Below are positions 17,001-24,987 of a DNA stretch of 64,000 nucleotides, in pieces. The stretch is taken from positions 62,341 through 126,340 of the forward strand of contig NZ_QRIL01000007.1 of NCBI RefSeq assembly GCF_003471165.1, given 5' to 3'. The notes beneath the pieces were generated by a model. That model saw only the letters and a program-made list of their open reading frames with translations. It did no database searches and was not told the origin of the DNA. Position numbers and translations under genes: made by a program. The DNA comes from Ruminococcus sp. AM22-13. GTDB lineage: Bacteria > Bacillota > Clostridia > Lachnospirales > Lachnospiraceae. How positions within the stretch are numbered: the first letter of the stretch is position 1; every line of letters begins with the position of its first letter.

Positions 17001-17065
17001 ATAATATCATATTTATTGCAAAATTTTCTAAAATGGCGGAATTCATATATAAATTGGCGAAATTC
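17001..17065 (-). promoter_or_regulatory. LytTR-type direct-repeat promoter, copy B
   Basis: On the minus strand GAATTTCGC (17057-17065) and GAATTCCGC (17036-17044) are 21 bp apart. The weak -35 AGAAAA (17024-17029), 17-nt spacer and -10 TATTAT (17001-17006) follow with exactly the same spacing as copy A. Similarity to copy A extends over ~130 nt. Confidence 0.7.
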
Positions 17066-17196
17066 GTTTTTCGAAAACATATTGTGGTTTTTTATGATGT
17101 TTTCTGTCACAATATTTTCCCTCTTGACTAATTTTCTGCAAAATAAAAGACAGCGCAGTCCTACCACTACACTATCTTTCATAGATTCTACATAAT

Positions 17197-18438
17197 TTAT
17201 AAGTACAGCATTACCTTTACAGTAAAAATCTGATTTGTATTCGAAACATCCATAAATCCCTGATATTTCTCTACCATCTTCCTGACATTTGCAAGACCAA
17301 TGCCATGTCCTTTTTCTTCCTTCGTTGACAATAATTTATTTTTCTCTACAGCCAATTCATGTTGAAAGCTGTTTTTTATTTCCATGGAAAGCATGCCCTT
17401 TTCATAGTATATATCCACTGACATCCATTTATCTTTCGTCTGTTCTGCTGCTTCTATTGCGTTCTCTGTCAAGTTTCCCAAAATCACATTCAGATCAAAT
17501 GCTGATATACACAAATCAGATGGTACCCGTACCTCATACTCTACATGATTCAGTTTCTTTTTTGCCTGTCCCAGAAGATAATTCAGCAGACTGTCAAGAT
17601 TCTTATTCCCACAACTGACCAGTTCAGACTGATTCTGCATATACTCCCCCATGTCCTGTATATATTTCCGAATTTCTTCATTATTCTGATTTGCAGCCAT
17701 AAGTGCAAGTTCTCCCAGATGATTTTTCATATCATGGCGTAGAGCTTTTACTTTCTCTTCCGATTGCATCAACACATCCAACTGGTGAGAATAAATGAGC
17801 ATTTGTTTTTCCATAAGAGATTGTTCTTCCAGTTTCTTATACGCACTTATCAGAACATCATATAAATAGAAAATCAATAATACAACTGCCAAAACACAAC
17901 ATCCAAATAACACCAGCAGGATACGATTTTTTAGTTCCTGTTCAACAATAAGCAATTCTGCCAGACAAAGTGCTGAAATAACCGCCAGTATCATCCCATG
18001 CGGAGTTTTATCTTCTCCTTTATTCTTAATCAAGATTTTTTCTGAAATAACATCACAAATCAGCAATAATAGTACAGTTATATACGCAGCACATTCACCG
18101 ACTTTCCCTGTTATTGAATAATCTGTCAGTAAATGAACAGATACTAAATCACATCCCATATTAGTTCCATATACAAGTAGTGTCACAAATATTTTCTTTT
18201 TCAATGCTCCTTCATAACACACTGTAATCAAAAAAATCAGCACTATATTTGTTATCACACTCATACCTGGCGAACAAAATATCAGATGTACCACTGCTGT
18301 CAAAATAAAAAACAATACATAACAGGCTCTTTCTTTTTTCTTTTCCTCAATATCTGTCCAAAAGAACAGCCTCATAAAGCGATAGATTATATATGTACGC
18401 AAAAGATTCGTGCTTAATGTAGTTATCAACGCAAACAT
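17197..18438 (-). CDS. Sensor histidine kinase, GHKL/AgrC type
   Basis: The gene encodes 413 residues; its ATG directly follows the response-regulator stop (TAAATG). About six hydrophobic helices fill residues 1-200. A coiled-coil-like linker leads to the phospho-acceptor histidine in ALRHDMKNHLGEL near residue 240. The C-terminal GHKL ATPase has the N box LGNLTENAIEAAEQT and G box GHGIGLANVRKMV. This layout matches peptide- or envelope-sensing kinases such as AgrC and VirS. It should phosphorylate the LytTR regulator encoded just upstream. No peptide-signal gene was seen next to it. Confidence 0.9.
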   Translation of the reverse strand: MFALITTLSTNLLRTYIIYRFMRLFFWTDIEEKKKERACYVLFFILTAVVHLIFCSPGMSVITNIVLIFLITVCYEGALKKKIFVTLLVYGTNMGCDLVSVHLLTDYSITGKVGECAAYITVLLLLICDVISEKILIKNKGEDKTPHGMILAVISALCLAELLIVEQELKNRILLVLFGCCVLAVVLLIFYLYDVLISAYKKLEEQSLMEKQMLIYSHQLDVLMQSEEKVKALRHDMKNHLGELALMAANQNNEEIRKYIQDMGEYMQNQSELVSCGNKNLDSLLNYLLGQAKKKLNHVEYEVRVPSDLCISAFDLNVILGNLTENAIEAAEQTKDKWMSVDIYYEKGMLSMEIKNSFQHELAVEKNKLLSTKEEKGHGIGLANVRKMVEKYQGFMDVSNTNQIFTVKVMLYL

Positions 18439-19161
18439 TTACTCTCTGTCCCTCCACACACGTTCCGCCAGTTGCTTTCTCACTGATTTCCGATATGGCT
18501 GGCTGATTGGAATTGTATCTCCGTTTTTCATTTTCACAGATTCATAAGAACATTCTTCGATATAATCAAAATTGATCAGGTACGACTGATGAATCTGAAT
18601 GAAATTTCCCGGAATTTTCTTTGCTATTTCTTTCAGTTTGCCATTAAATTCTTTCTGTCCGTCTTTTAAAACCAGATGCACTTTTTTATTCTGACTGCTG
18701 AAATACAGAATATCTTTATATAGCACCTTGAAATAATATCCACTGCCAAAGTACTCGAAAATACCTTTTCTGACTTCCGAAATTTTCTGAATCCTGTTCA
18801 TGACATTCCCAACTTTTATTTTGTCTAAAGGTTTGATCAGAAAATCTGTAGGCTGTACACGAAATAAATCCATCGCATAACTGCTGTTCGCTGAAATGTA
18901 AACAATTGCAGTTTCCATGTTTTCCTGTTCTTCTCTTATAAAACGTCCCACTTCAATTCCATTTGTTGTCAGTAATTCTATATCCAGAAATAGCACATCA
19001 AGAATCTTCTTGTTTTCTCTCAGGAACCGGCACAGGCTTTCTCCCTGATACCAGATATCAATATTCATCTGAAGTTTATTCTCTTTTCCATAATCATAAA
19101 GCATTTTTTCCAGTTCCCCGCAGAGTCCTTCATCATCATCGCAAATGCCAATGCAAAACAT
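18439..19161 (-). CDS. LytTR-family response regulator
   Basis: The gene encodes 240 residues from ATG at 19161 behind AAAGGAGA. The receiver domain (1-125) has acidic residues CDDDE at 7-11, phospho-acceptor D60 (VLFLDIELL) and K near FLIKPLDK. The LytTR DNA-binding domain (about 138-238) shows KDILYFSSQNKKVHL, FIQIHQSYLINFDYI and ISQPYRKSVRKQL. LytTR proteins bind paired direct repeats; two such sites lie downstream at 17.0 kb and 14.5 kb. It is co-transcribed with the kinase gene. Confidence 0.93.
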   Translation of the reverse strand: MFCIGICDDDEGLCGELEKMLYDYGKENKLQMNIDIWYQGESLCRFLRENKKILDVLFLDIELLTTNGIEVGRFIREEQENMETAIVYISANSSYAMDLFRVQPTDFLIKPLDKIKVGNVMNRIQKISEVRKGIFEYFGSGYYFKVLYKDILYFSSQNKKVHLVLKDGQKEFNGKLKEIAKKIPGNFIQIHQSYLINFDYIEECSYESVKMKNGDTIPISQPYRKSVRKQLAERVWRDRE

Positions 19162-19225
19162 TTCTTTTCTCCTTTCATACTACATACAGTATACAGTTCT
19201 TACAACTCTACTTCAAGACAAAAGT

Positions 19226-19269
19226 ACCCTTTGATTTCGCGTGGAGTACTCTCAGGGAAACCAAAGGGT
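19226..19269 (-). terminator. Terminator after larC
   Basis: ACCCTTTG (plus strand 19226-19233) pairs with CAAAGGGT (19262-19269). On the minus strand it is followed by ACTTTTGTCTT. It separates the lar genes from the LytTR system. Confidence 0.6.
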
Positions 19270-19282
19270 TCATATATGAAAG

Positions 19283-20635
19283 TTATTCTTTGTCTTTATT
19301 TGCCAAAACAATATAACGATAAATTTCTGTAAACGGGATCTCTTTTTCTCTGCTCAACTGTGCAACGCTCTCATATTCCGGATAAAGCTGCTCTTTTCCA
19401 TTCAAAGTGCATACCTTTGCCAGAACTTCTCCCCATGGAGTCGGAAGGGTTCTCGTTTCTCTGGGAAGAATCGTACGTTCCATTCTGCTATAACGAATTC
19501 CAATCGTAGTAGTTTCTTCAAAAATAATATTCTGAAGCGTTTCCATATCTTCTTCCTTACAGATCACATTCAGAACCCATGCAGGTCTGTTCTTTTTCAT
19601 AAAAACAGGCACATAATGCACATCTCTGGCACCGGCTTTCATCAGACGTTCCATGACAAATCCCAGAACTTCTCCACTGCAGTCATCAATGTTTGTCTCC
19701 ATCTTGATAATCGTATCTTTGGTTTCCTGATTTTCAGCTTTCGGATTATTTCCGATTTCCGGGTGTTTGAATTCTTCTGTCTGAGCCTTTGCTTCATCTG
19801 TTTCTGCGCTCTGTGAGATAATCATTGCCCTTAGGATTCCCGGACACTCATACTGGCGTTTACCTGCGCCGATTCCAATCCTCCGGATTTCAAATGTTTC
19901 CGGAAGTTTATCCTTTGTTTTCACTGCTGCCACGATTGCTGCACCTGTAGGCGTTACAAGTTCACCTTCTACCTCTGTCATTTTCAGATATAAATGATTG
20001 GCACTTACTATATTCGCAACTGCCGGAACCGGGATTGGCAGGATGCCATGCTGACAGCGGACAGTTCCACGTCCCTCGCAGAGAACAGGAACGATAACCT
20101 CTGTAACATCCAGATCATCCAGACAGACTGCCACAGACACAATATCCACAATAGAGTCAACTGCTCCCACCTCATGAAAATGCACCTGATTTACAGGCAC
20201 ATTGTGTGCTTTACTCTCTGCCTCTGCAAGAATTTCAAATATACGCAATGCGATCTTCTTTGCATTCTCAGTCATTGCGCTATGCTCTATAATATAAGTA
20301 ATTTCCTTTATTCCACGGTGTTCGTGATGGTGATGGTCTTTCGCTGTTCCTGTACCATGGACGTGATTGCGCTCCTGACCTTCATGATGATGTCCATGCA
20401 GATATTCCATATCATGGTCATGATTTTCATGCTCTTTATCCGGCACAACATTAAAATCACATGCATCTATTCCGGACTTCACAACTCTGCTGATCTTTGT
20501 CTCAAATCCTGATACCTTAAGACTCTTCAGCACCCTGTCCAGCACTGCGCGGTCAGCCCCCAGATCAAGAAGTGCGGCTACTGTCATATCACCACTTATC
20601 CCTGAATAACATTCCAGATATAATGTTTTTCCCAT
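19283..20635 (-). CDS. larC: LarC, nickel-insertion protein for the pincer cofactor
   Basis: The gene encodes 450 residues. ATG at 20635 is preferred (AAGGAAA 8 nt upstream, 2 nt after the larB stop) over TTG at 20641. LarC inserts nickel into pyridinium bis-thiocarboxylate mononucleotide for lactate racemase-type enzymes. Seen are the N-terminal LYLECYSGISGDM motif, a histidine-rich linker (residues ~70-110, with HGHHHEG and DHHHHEHRG) likely binding Ni, VNQVHFHEVGAVDSIVDI, and C-terminal METNIDDCSGEVLGFVMERL. It is unbroken, although LarC genes often need a frameshift. larB is directly upstream; no larA or canonical larE is in view. Confidence 0.93.
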   Translation of the reverse strand: MGKTLYLECYSGISGDMTVAALLDLGADRAVLDRVLKSLKVSGFETKISRVVKSGIDACDFNVVPDKEHENHDHDMEYLHGHHHEGQERNHVHGTGTAKDHHHHEHRGIKEITYIIEHSAMTENAKKIALRIFEILAEAESKAHNVPVNQVHFHEVGAVDSIVDIVSVAVCLDDLDVTEVIVPVLCEGRGTVRCQHGILPIPVPAVANIVSANHLYLKMTEVEGELVTPTGAAIVAAVKTKDKLPETFEIRRIGIGAGKRQYECPGILRAMIISQSAETDEAKAQTEEFKHPEIGNNPKAENQETKDTIIKMETNIDDCSGEVLGFVMERLMKAGARDVHYVPVFMKKNRPAWVLNVICKEEDMETLQNIIFEETTTIGIRYSRMERTILPRETRTLPTPWGEVLAKVCTLNGKEQLYPEYESVAQLSREKEIPFTEIYRYIVLANKDKE

Positions 20636-20637
20636 AA

Positions 20638-21399
20638 TCAATTTCCTTTCTCATCTGCACCTGCCGCCAGACGGTTGATCTGCGTTGCCAGATAGCCGGC
20701 ACCATATCCATTATCAATATTCACCACCGCAATACCGTTCGCACAGGAATTGATCATAGTAAGAAGCGCAGAAAGACCATGCATACTTGCACCATACCCC
20801 ACAGATGTGGGTACTGCGATCACAGGTCTGCTCACCAGACCGCCCATCACACTGGCAAGAGCTCCCTCCATTCCTGCAACTGCAACTACACAGTTCGCAC
20901 TCTGGATTGTCTCCAGTCTGGAAAACAGACGATGCATTCCGCTGACTCCCACATCATAAATCCGTTCAACATTTGTACCGAAATATTCCGCTGTCTGCGC
21001 AGCTTCCTCAGCAACCGGAATATCTGCTGTTCCCGCTGAACACACTGCAATCTTGCCAATACGCTTCTTATCTTTCTTCTCAATCTTTAAAATACGTGAG
21101 ATCGGATCATATTCCACTTCCGGAAACTTCTCCTTCACCAGTTCATACTGAGGTTGGGAAGCTCTGGTCCCGAATACCTCACCGTCTTCTCTGTATAATC
21201 TTTCAAAAATATTCAGAAGATGTTCATCTGCCTTATTACTGCAGTAGATTACTTCTGCGAAACCGGTTCTTGCCTTACGGCTTGTATCCAGCTTCGCATA
21301 CTCCATTTCTTCATAACTTTCTTTCTTAAGGATTCTCTCTGCCTCTTCCACAGATACAGAACCACTTTTTACACTTTCAAGAATCTCCTGTAAGGTCAT
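20638..21399 (-). CDS. larB: LarB, pyridinium-3,5-biscarboxylic acid mononucleotide synthase
   Basis: The gene encodes 253 residues from ATG at 21399 behind AAAGGAGGGG. LarB carboxylates nicotinic acid adenine dinucleotide and hydrolyses it in the first step of nickel-pincer cofactor synthesis. The C-terminal half resembles AIR carboxylase (PurE), with CSAGTADIPVAEEAA, VAGMEGALASVMGG and VGYGASMHGLSALL. The N-terminal ~100 residues contain FAEVIYC. larC follows 2 nt after the stop, so the genes are co-translated. Confidence 0.93.
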   Translation of the reverse strand: MTLQEILESVKSGSVSVEEAERILKKESYEEMEYAKLDTSRKARTGFAEVIYCSNKADEHLLNIFERLYREDGEVFGTRASQPQYELVKEKFPEVEYDPISRILKIEKKDKKRIGKIAVCSAGTADIPVAEEAAQTAEYFGTNVERIYDVGVSGMHRLFSRLETIQSANCVVAVAGMEGALASVMGGLVSRPVIAVPTSVGYGASMHGLSALLTMINSCANGIAVVNIDNGYGAGYLATQINRLAAGADEKGN

Positions 21400-21411
21400 G
21401 GACCCCTCCTT

Positions 21412-21497
21412 TTAGAACACCACCTGCACCAGAAACATATAGACAACCGTTCCCACTATAATACTGAGCAGTGTATTTCTCTTCCACAAATGAAGAT
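21412..21497 (-). pseudogene. C-terminal remnant of an azlD-like transport gene
   Basis: Minus-strand codons ending at TAA (21412-21414) read HLWKRNTLLSIIVGTVVYMF and LVQVVF, which resembles the last transmembrane helix of AzlD branched-chain amino acid exporter subunits. There is no start codon and the rest is missing; the stop of the next gene upstream lies ~10 nt away. It looks like a deletion scar. Confidence 0.55.
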
Positions 21498-21507
21498 TTT
21501 GCTGTTA

Positions 21508-22692
21508 TCATTCTTTTTCCTTATCAGCGCCCTTATTTCCACGCTGATCGTAGTCATCCAGGAAATTGTAGTATTCTCCATCTTTATGATATCCCATAAC
21601 AGTACGAAGATTAATATCCCGCACACTGTTAAAGATATTCGTCTCGATCACACTGCTTGTATTTCTAAACTGTGCAACCAGCTCTTTCATCTCATCACGC
21701 TTGGAACCACGTCCGCCCCCACAGCTTACACAGTTCTCAGTAAAACGGCATGCACACTGAATGAAGTGCAGCCCATTAGTATCTCTCCATGCCTTGATCG
21801 CAGATTCCTTGATCAGATACATAGGACGGATCAGTTCCATTCCCTCAAAATTCTGACTGTGCAGCTTCGGCATCATAGTCTCCACCTTACCACTGTACAG
21901 CATACCCATGAGGATCGTCTCGATCACATCATCAAAATGATGTCCCAGCGCAATCTTATTACATCCCAGCTCCTTGGCATGAGAATACAGATAACCACGT
22001 CTCATTCTCGCACAAAGATAACAGGGATTATTCTCAATTTCTGCCACTGTATCAAAAATATCACTTTCAAAAACCGTAAGAGGAATTCCCAGAAGCTCTG
22101 CATTATCCTGAATAATCTTCCAGTTATCCGCATTATAGCCCGGATTCATTACCAGAAACACCAGTTCAAAATGAATCTTCCCATGGCGCTTCAGCTCCTG
22201 AAGCAGCTTCGCCATCAGCATAGAGTCCTTACCACCTGAAATACAGACAGCAATCTTATCTCCCTCCTGAATCAGCTGATACTCATTCAAAGCCTTGGTA
22301 AACGGTCTCCAGACTGTCTTTCTGAACGTCTTGATAATACTGTGCTCAATCTCTTTCGTCTTCAGTTCCTTCTGCTCCTTAGCATCATTCTCCATAAAAC
22401 GGCTCAGAGAAAGTCTCAGATAGGCTCGATATCCACCTTCTATATTCACAGCCTCATACCCTGCATCACTCAGCTTCTCCACACAATCCCGGCTTCTGTC
22501 CCCCGTATGGCAGAGAACATATACTGTTTTATCTTTATCAACAGCCTCCATCTTCTCATCAAACTCATCCAGCGGAATATTCACCGCCCCAGGAAAAGAC
22601 CCCCTACTATACTGATCCGCCGGCCGCACATCCACGATTGTAATCTTAGAAGAATCAATCTTTTCCAGCTCTTCCACACTAATTGTATTCAT
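21508..22692 (-). CDS. Rhodanese / PP-loop sulfur-transferase fusion (TtcA-like)
   Basis: The gene encodes 394 residues. Residues 1-95 are a rhodanese domain with active loop CHTGDRSR, whose cysteine would carry a persulfide. Residues ~120-370 are an adenine-nucleotide alpha-hydrolase of the TtcA type, with PP-loop CISGGKDSMLMA, NPCYLCARMRRGYLY, the GHHFDDVIETILMGMLYSG motif and a C-terminal cysteine cluster (CACRFTENCVSCGGG). TtcA enzymes thiolate tRNA cytidine using an Fe-S cluster. The fused rhodanese suggests internal sulfur delivery. It sits 108 nt upstream of larB, where a PP-loop LarE would be expected, so a role in cofactor sulfur insertion is conceivable; tRNA thiolation is the default call. 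Confidence 0.82.
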   Translation of the reverse strand: MNTISVEELEKIDSSKITIVDVRPADQYSRGSFPGAVNIPLDEFDEKMEAVDKDKTVYVLCHTGDRSRDCVEKLSDAGYEAVNIEGGYRAYLRLSLSRFMENDAKEQKELKTKEIEHSIIKTFRKTVWRPFTKALNEYQLIQEGDKIAVCISGGKDSMLMAKLLQELKRHGKIHFELVFLVMNPGYNADNWKIIQDNAELLGIPLTVFESDIFDTVAEIENNPCYLCARMRRGYLYSHAKELGCNKIALGHHFDDVIETILMGMLYSGKVETMMPKLHSQNFEGMELIRPMYLIKESAIKAWRDTNGLHFIQCACRFTENCVSCGGGRGSKRDEMKELVAQFRNTSSVIETNIFNSVRDINLRTVMGYHKDGEYYNFLDDYDQRGNKGADKEKE

Positions 22693-22935
22693 ATATAACC
22701 TGCCTTTATCTCTTAAAAATCAATCGCCTGCATCTGATGAATCACCCTATATTTCCGCCCAATTCACCAGCCATCATTATACTTTGAAACCCCATGATAG
22801 TCAACACATTCCCACCCCCGCAAAAATTTTGTGTGCACACAAAATGAATTATTTTTCTGCGCGTCCCCTGCCCCCAGACAAAAAAGATGTGCACCATACC
22901 ATCTCTGATACAATACACATCCACATAAACATTTT

Positions 22936-23700
22936 TTATCTTCTGCACTCTGCAGTCAGGTCTTTAATAACCTCTCCTGCAATAATCAGTCCAACCACAG
23001 AAGGTACAAACGCCACACTGCCCGGAATAGCTCTGCGCTCCGTACACTTATGTTCAGCCCCCGGAGGACAGATACAATTCTCCTTACAGCTAATTGCCAT
23101 ATCCTCAACCGGTCTGATTGGCTGTTCCTCCGAATAAACAACCTTCAGTTTCTTCACACCGCGCTTCTTCAATTCCCTGCGCATAACCTTCGCCAGCGGA
23201 CAAACCTTCGTCTTATAAATATCCGCCACCCGAAACGCACTGGCATCCAGTTTATTACCGGCACCCATACTGCTGATGATCGGAGTACCAGACTCCTTCG
23301 CACGCATGATCAACTCAATCTTCGCAGTCACAGTATCCACTGCATCCACTACATAATCATACTCATTAAAATCAAAATCAGCTGCATTTTCCGGAAGATA
23401 AAAGCACTTATGGATTCTCACATCTGCCTTCGGATTAATTTCCAGGATTCTGTCTCTCATCACTTCAGCCTTATACTGGCCTACCGTCTTTCTGGTAGCA
23501 ATGATCTGTCTGTTAAGATTAGTCAGGCATACTTTATCATCATCGATCAGGTCAAAAGAATACACACCACTTCTTGCAAGTGCTTCGCATACATATCCTC
23601 CAACTCCGCCGATTCCAAATACTGCCACACGGGAGTTCTCCAGTTTATTCATTGCCTCTTTTCCCAGAAGAAGCTCTGTTCTTGAAAATTGATTCAGCAT
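22936..23700 (-). CDS. tcdA: tRNA threonylcarbamoyladenosine dehydratase TcdA
   Basis: The gene encodes 254 residues. This E1-like enzyme activates t6A37 of tRNA with ATP to form cyclic t6A. Seen are the N-terminal FSRTELLLGKEAM, the nucleotide-binding GIGGVGGYVCEALARSG, and DDDKVCLTNLNRQI. Downstream come VVDAVDTVTAKIELI and the cysteine-rich stretch CKENCICPPGAEHKC. Its ATG overlaps the stop of the small membrane-protein gene upstream (ATGCTGA), indicating translational coupling. Confidence 0.92.
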   Translation of the reverse strand: MLNQFSRTELLLGKEAMNKLENSRVAVFGIGGVGGYVCEALARSGVYSFDLIDDDKVCLTNLNRQIIATRKTVGQYKAEVMRDRILEINPKADVRIHKCFYLPENAADFDFNEYDYVVDAVDTVTAKIELIMRAKESGTPIISSMGAGNKLDASAFRVADIYKTKVCPLAKVMRRELKKRGVKKLKVVYSEEQPIRPVEDMAISCKENCICPPGAEHKCTERRAIPGSVAFVPSVVGLIIAGEVIKDLTAECRR

Positions 23701-23882
23701 AATTTCTCCATTTCATCCTGTATTGCTTCATTCTTTACCTGTTCTTCTTTTACTTCATCATCTCTTGTCTGTCCTGCTCCATTGCCCGTAACATAAGCAG
23801 CCCTGCAGGCCAATATCAAAAAAATGATAAGCAAAAACCAACACCATATTTTTCTTTTGTTTTTTATGATCAGCCGTTTCAT
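23694..23882 (-). CDS. Small single-pass membrane protein
   Basis: The gene encodes 62 residues: a basic N-terminus (KRLIIKNKRK), one hydrophobic helix (about residues 12-31) and a charged tail (DDEVKEEQVKNEA). The stop overlaps the tcdA start by 7 nt, the main reason to regard it as real. The ribosome site is weak (GAAGG ~15 nt upstream). Function unknown. Confidence 0.55.
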   Translation of the reverse strand: MKRLIIKNKRKIWCWFLLIIFLILACRAAYVTGNGAGQTRDDEVKEEQVKNEAIQDEMEKLC

Positions 23883-23986
23883 AATTATATGCCATTACCT
23901 TCTTAATTTTACTAATGTCTCCCGGATACCTGCCAGATATGCTTGCAGACAACTACTGCCACTGTTCATTTAGCTTAAAGCTCTTC

Positions 23987-24877
23987 CTATTTTGAAAAAG
24001 CCAGATATGCAGCTCCAATCAGGCCGGAATCTTCATTTAATGTAGATTTTCTTACCTTAATAAATGGTCTCTGAGCTTCGTAGACTTTACTCTTTACAAG
24101 CTCCTCTACTTCCTGTACAAAGCCATCCACCTTAATTGCCACAGAACCGCCCAGTATCACGATATCCGGATCAACAAGATTATAAATGGCCGCAATGAAA
24201 TTGGCAAGATGCTGTTTCGCATCCATCATGATTTTCTTTGCAGTTTCATTTCCGGCAAGAGCCAGATCATTGACTTCTCCTGCATGTTTTACATCGAGTC
24301 CGGCTTTTCTCGCACGCACGGTGATAGCCGTTCCGCTGCTGATTGCCTCAATACCTCCCGGAAGAATCGTGCCATGTGACGGACCATCCTGCATCATGAT
24401 CGTATTCTCTACTTCATTTGCCCAGCCATGAGCGCCCTGGAAAATTTTCTTATCTATTACAAATCCTGAACCCACCCCTGTAGATATCGTCAGAAACTGA
24501 ACAAATCTGTAATCCTTTCCTTCTCCTGCAACTGCCTCGGCAAGTGCTGCAAGATTTCCATCATTATTTAAATACACCGGAATATGAATCATGCTCTGCA
24601 GTTTCTCTGCAACTGCCAGATGATGCCAGTCTCCTCTTAAATTCGGAGGGGTGATAATTCTGGCATTCACCAGATCAAGAGGTCCCGGACAGGACATTCC
24701 CACGCCTACGATCTCATGATTATATCCTTTGATTACCTCTGCAATCTTACCAAGCGTTTCCTCCGGATTTTCCGGATTTGTAGAAAACTGCTGCCTGTCT
24801 GTAATCTCCAGTTTCTCATTAACGAGTGCAACTCTTGTATTTGTTCCGCCTATATCAATCGCTACCGCATATTTCAT
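23987..24877 (-). CDS. ROK-family sugar kinase (glucokinase/mannokinase-like)
   Basis: The gene encodes 296 residues. The ATP-binding motif AVDIGGTNTRVALV is seen as AIDIGGTNTRVAL near the start, followed by GVGMSCPGPLD and LNNDGNLAALAEA with catalytic aspartate in NND, then ISTGVGSGFVID. The CXCGXXGC zinc motif of many ROK proteins is absent; the corresponding region reads WANEVENTIMMQDGPSHG. It ends the run of glycan genes and probably phosphorylates glucose or mannose released by the GH38 and GH4 enzymes. Confidence 0.88.
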   Translation of the reverse strand: MKYAVAIDIGGTNTRVALVNEKLEITDRQQFSTNPENPEETLGKIAEVIKGYNHEIVGVGMSCPGPLDLVNARIITPPNLRGDWHHLAVAEKLQSMIHIPVYLNNDGNLAALAEAVAGEGKDYRFVQFLTISTGVGSGFVIDKKIFQGAHGWANEVENTIMMQDGPSHGTILPGGIEAISSGTAITVRARKAGLDVKHAGEVNDLALAGNETAKKIMMDAKQHLANFIAAIYNLVDPDIVILGGSVAIKVDGFVQEVEELVKSKVYEAQRPFIKVRKSTLNEDSGLIGAAYLAFSK

Positions 24878-24987
24878 AATAAATTTCCTGGCTGTATTCT
24901 TTCACCGAAATACAACTTTCCTTTCCTTATATAGTATTGCGCTTATCCCCTGATTTCGATTTAGTATATCACAAAAGAAATCCTCTC

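Noticed and set aside
16976..17182. 68-codon frame between the histidine kinase and the YYY-family gene
   Set aside because: It runs through the duplicated promoter and has no homology or ribosome site.
21508..22692. Calling the rhodanese/PP-loop fusion LarE
   Set aside because: Its PP-loop, cysteine cluster and GHHFDD motif match TtcA-like tRNA thiolases better; a LarE-like role is kept only as a hypothesis.
22855..22880. Short GC-rich motif CTGCGCGTCCCCT also present near 6778
   Set aside because: Only ~13 nt shared and the flanks differ, so it is not called a repeat.
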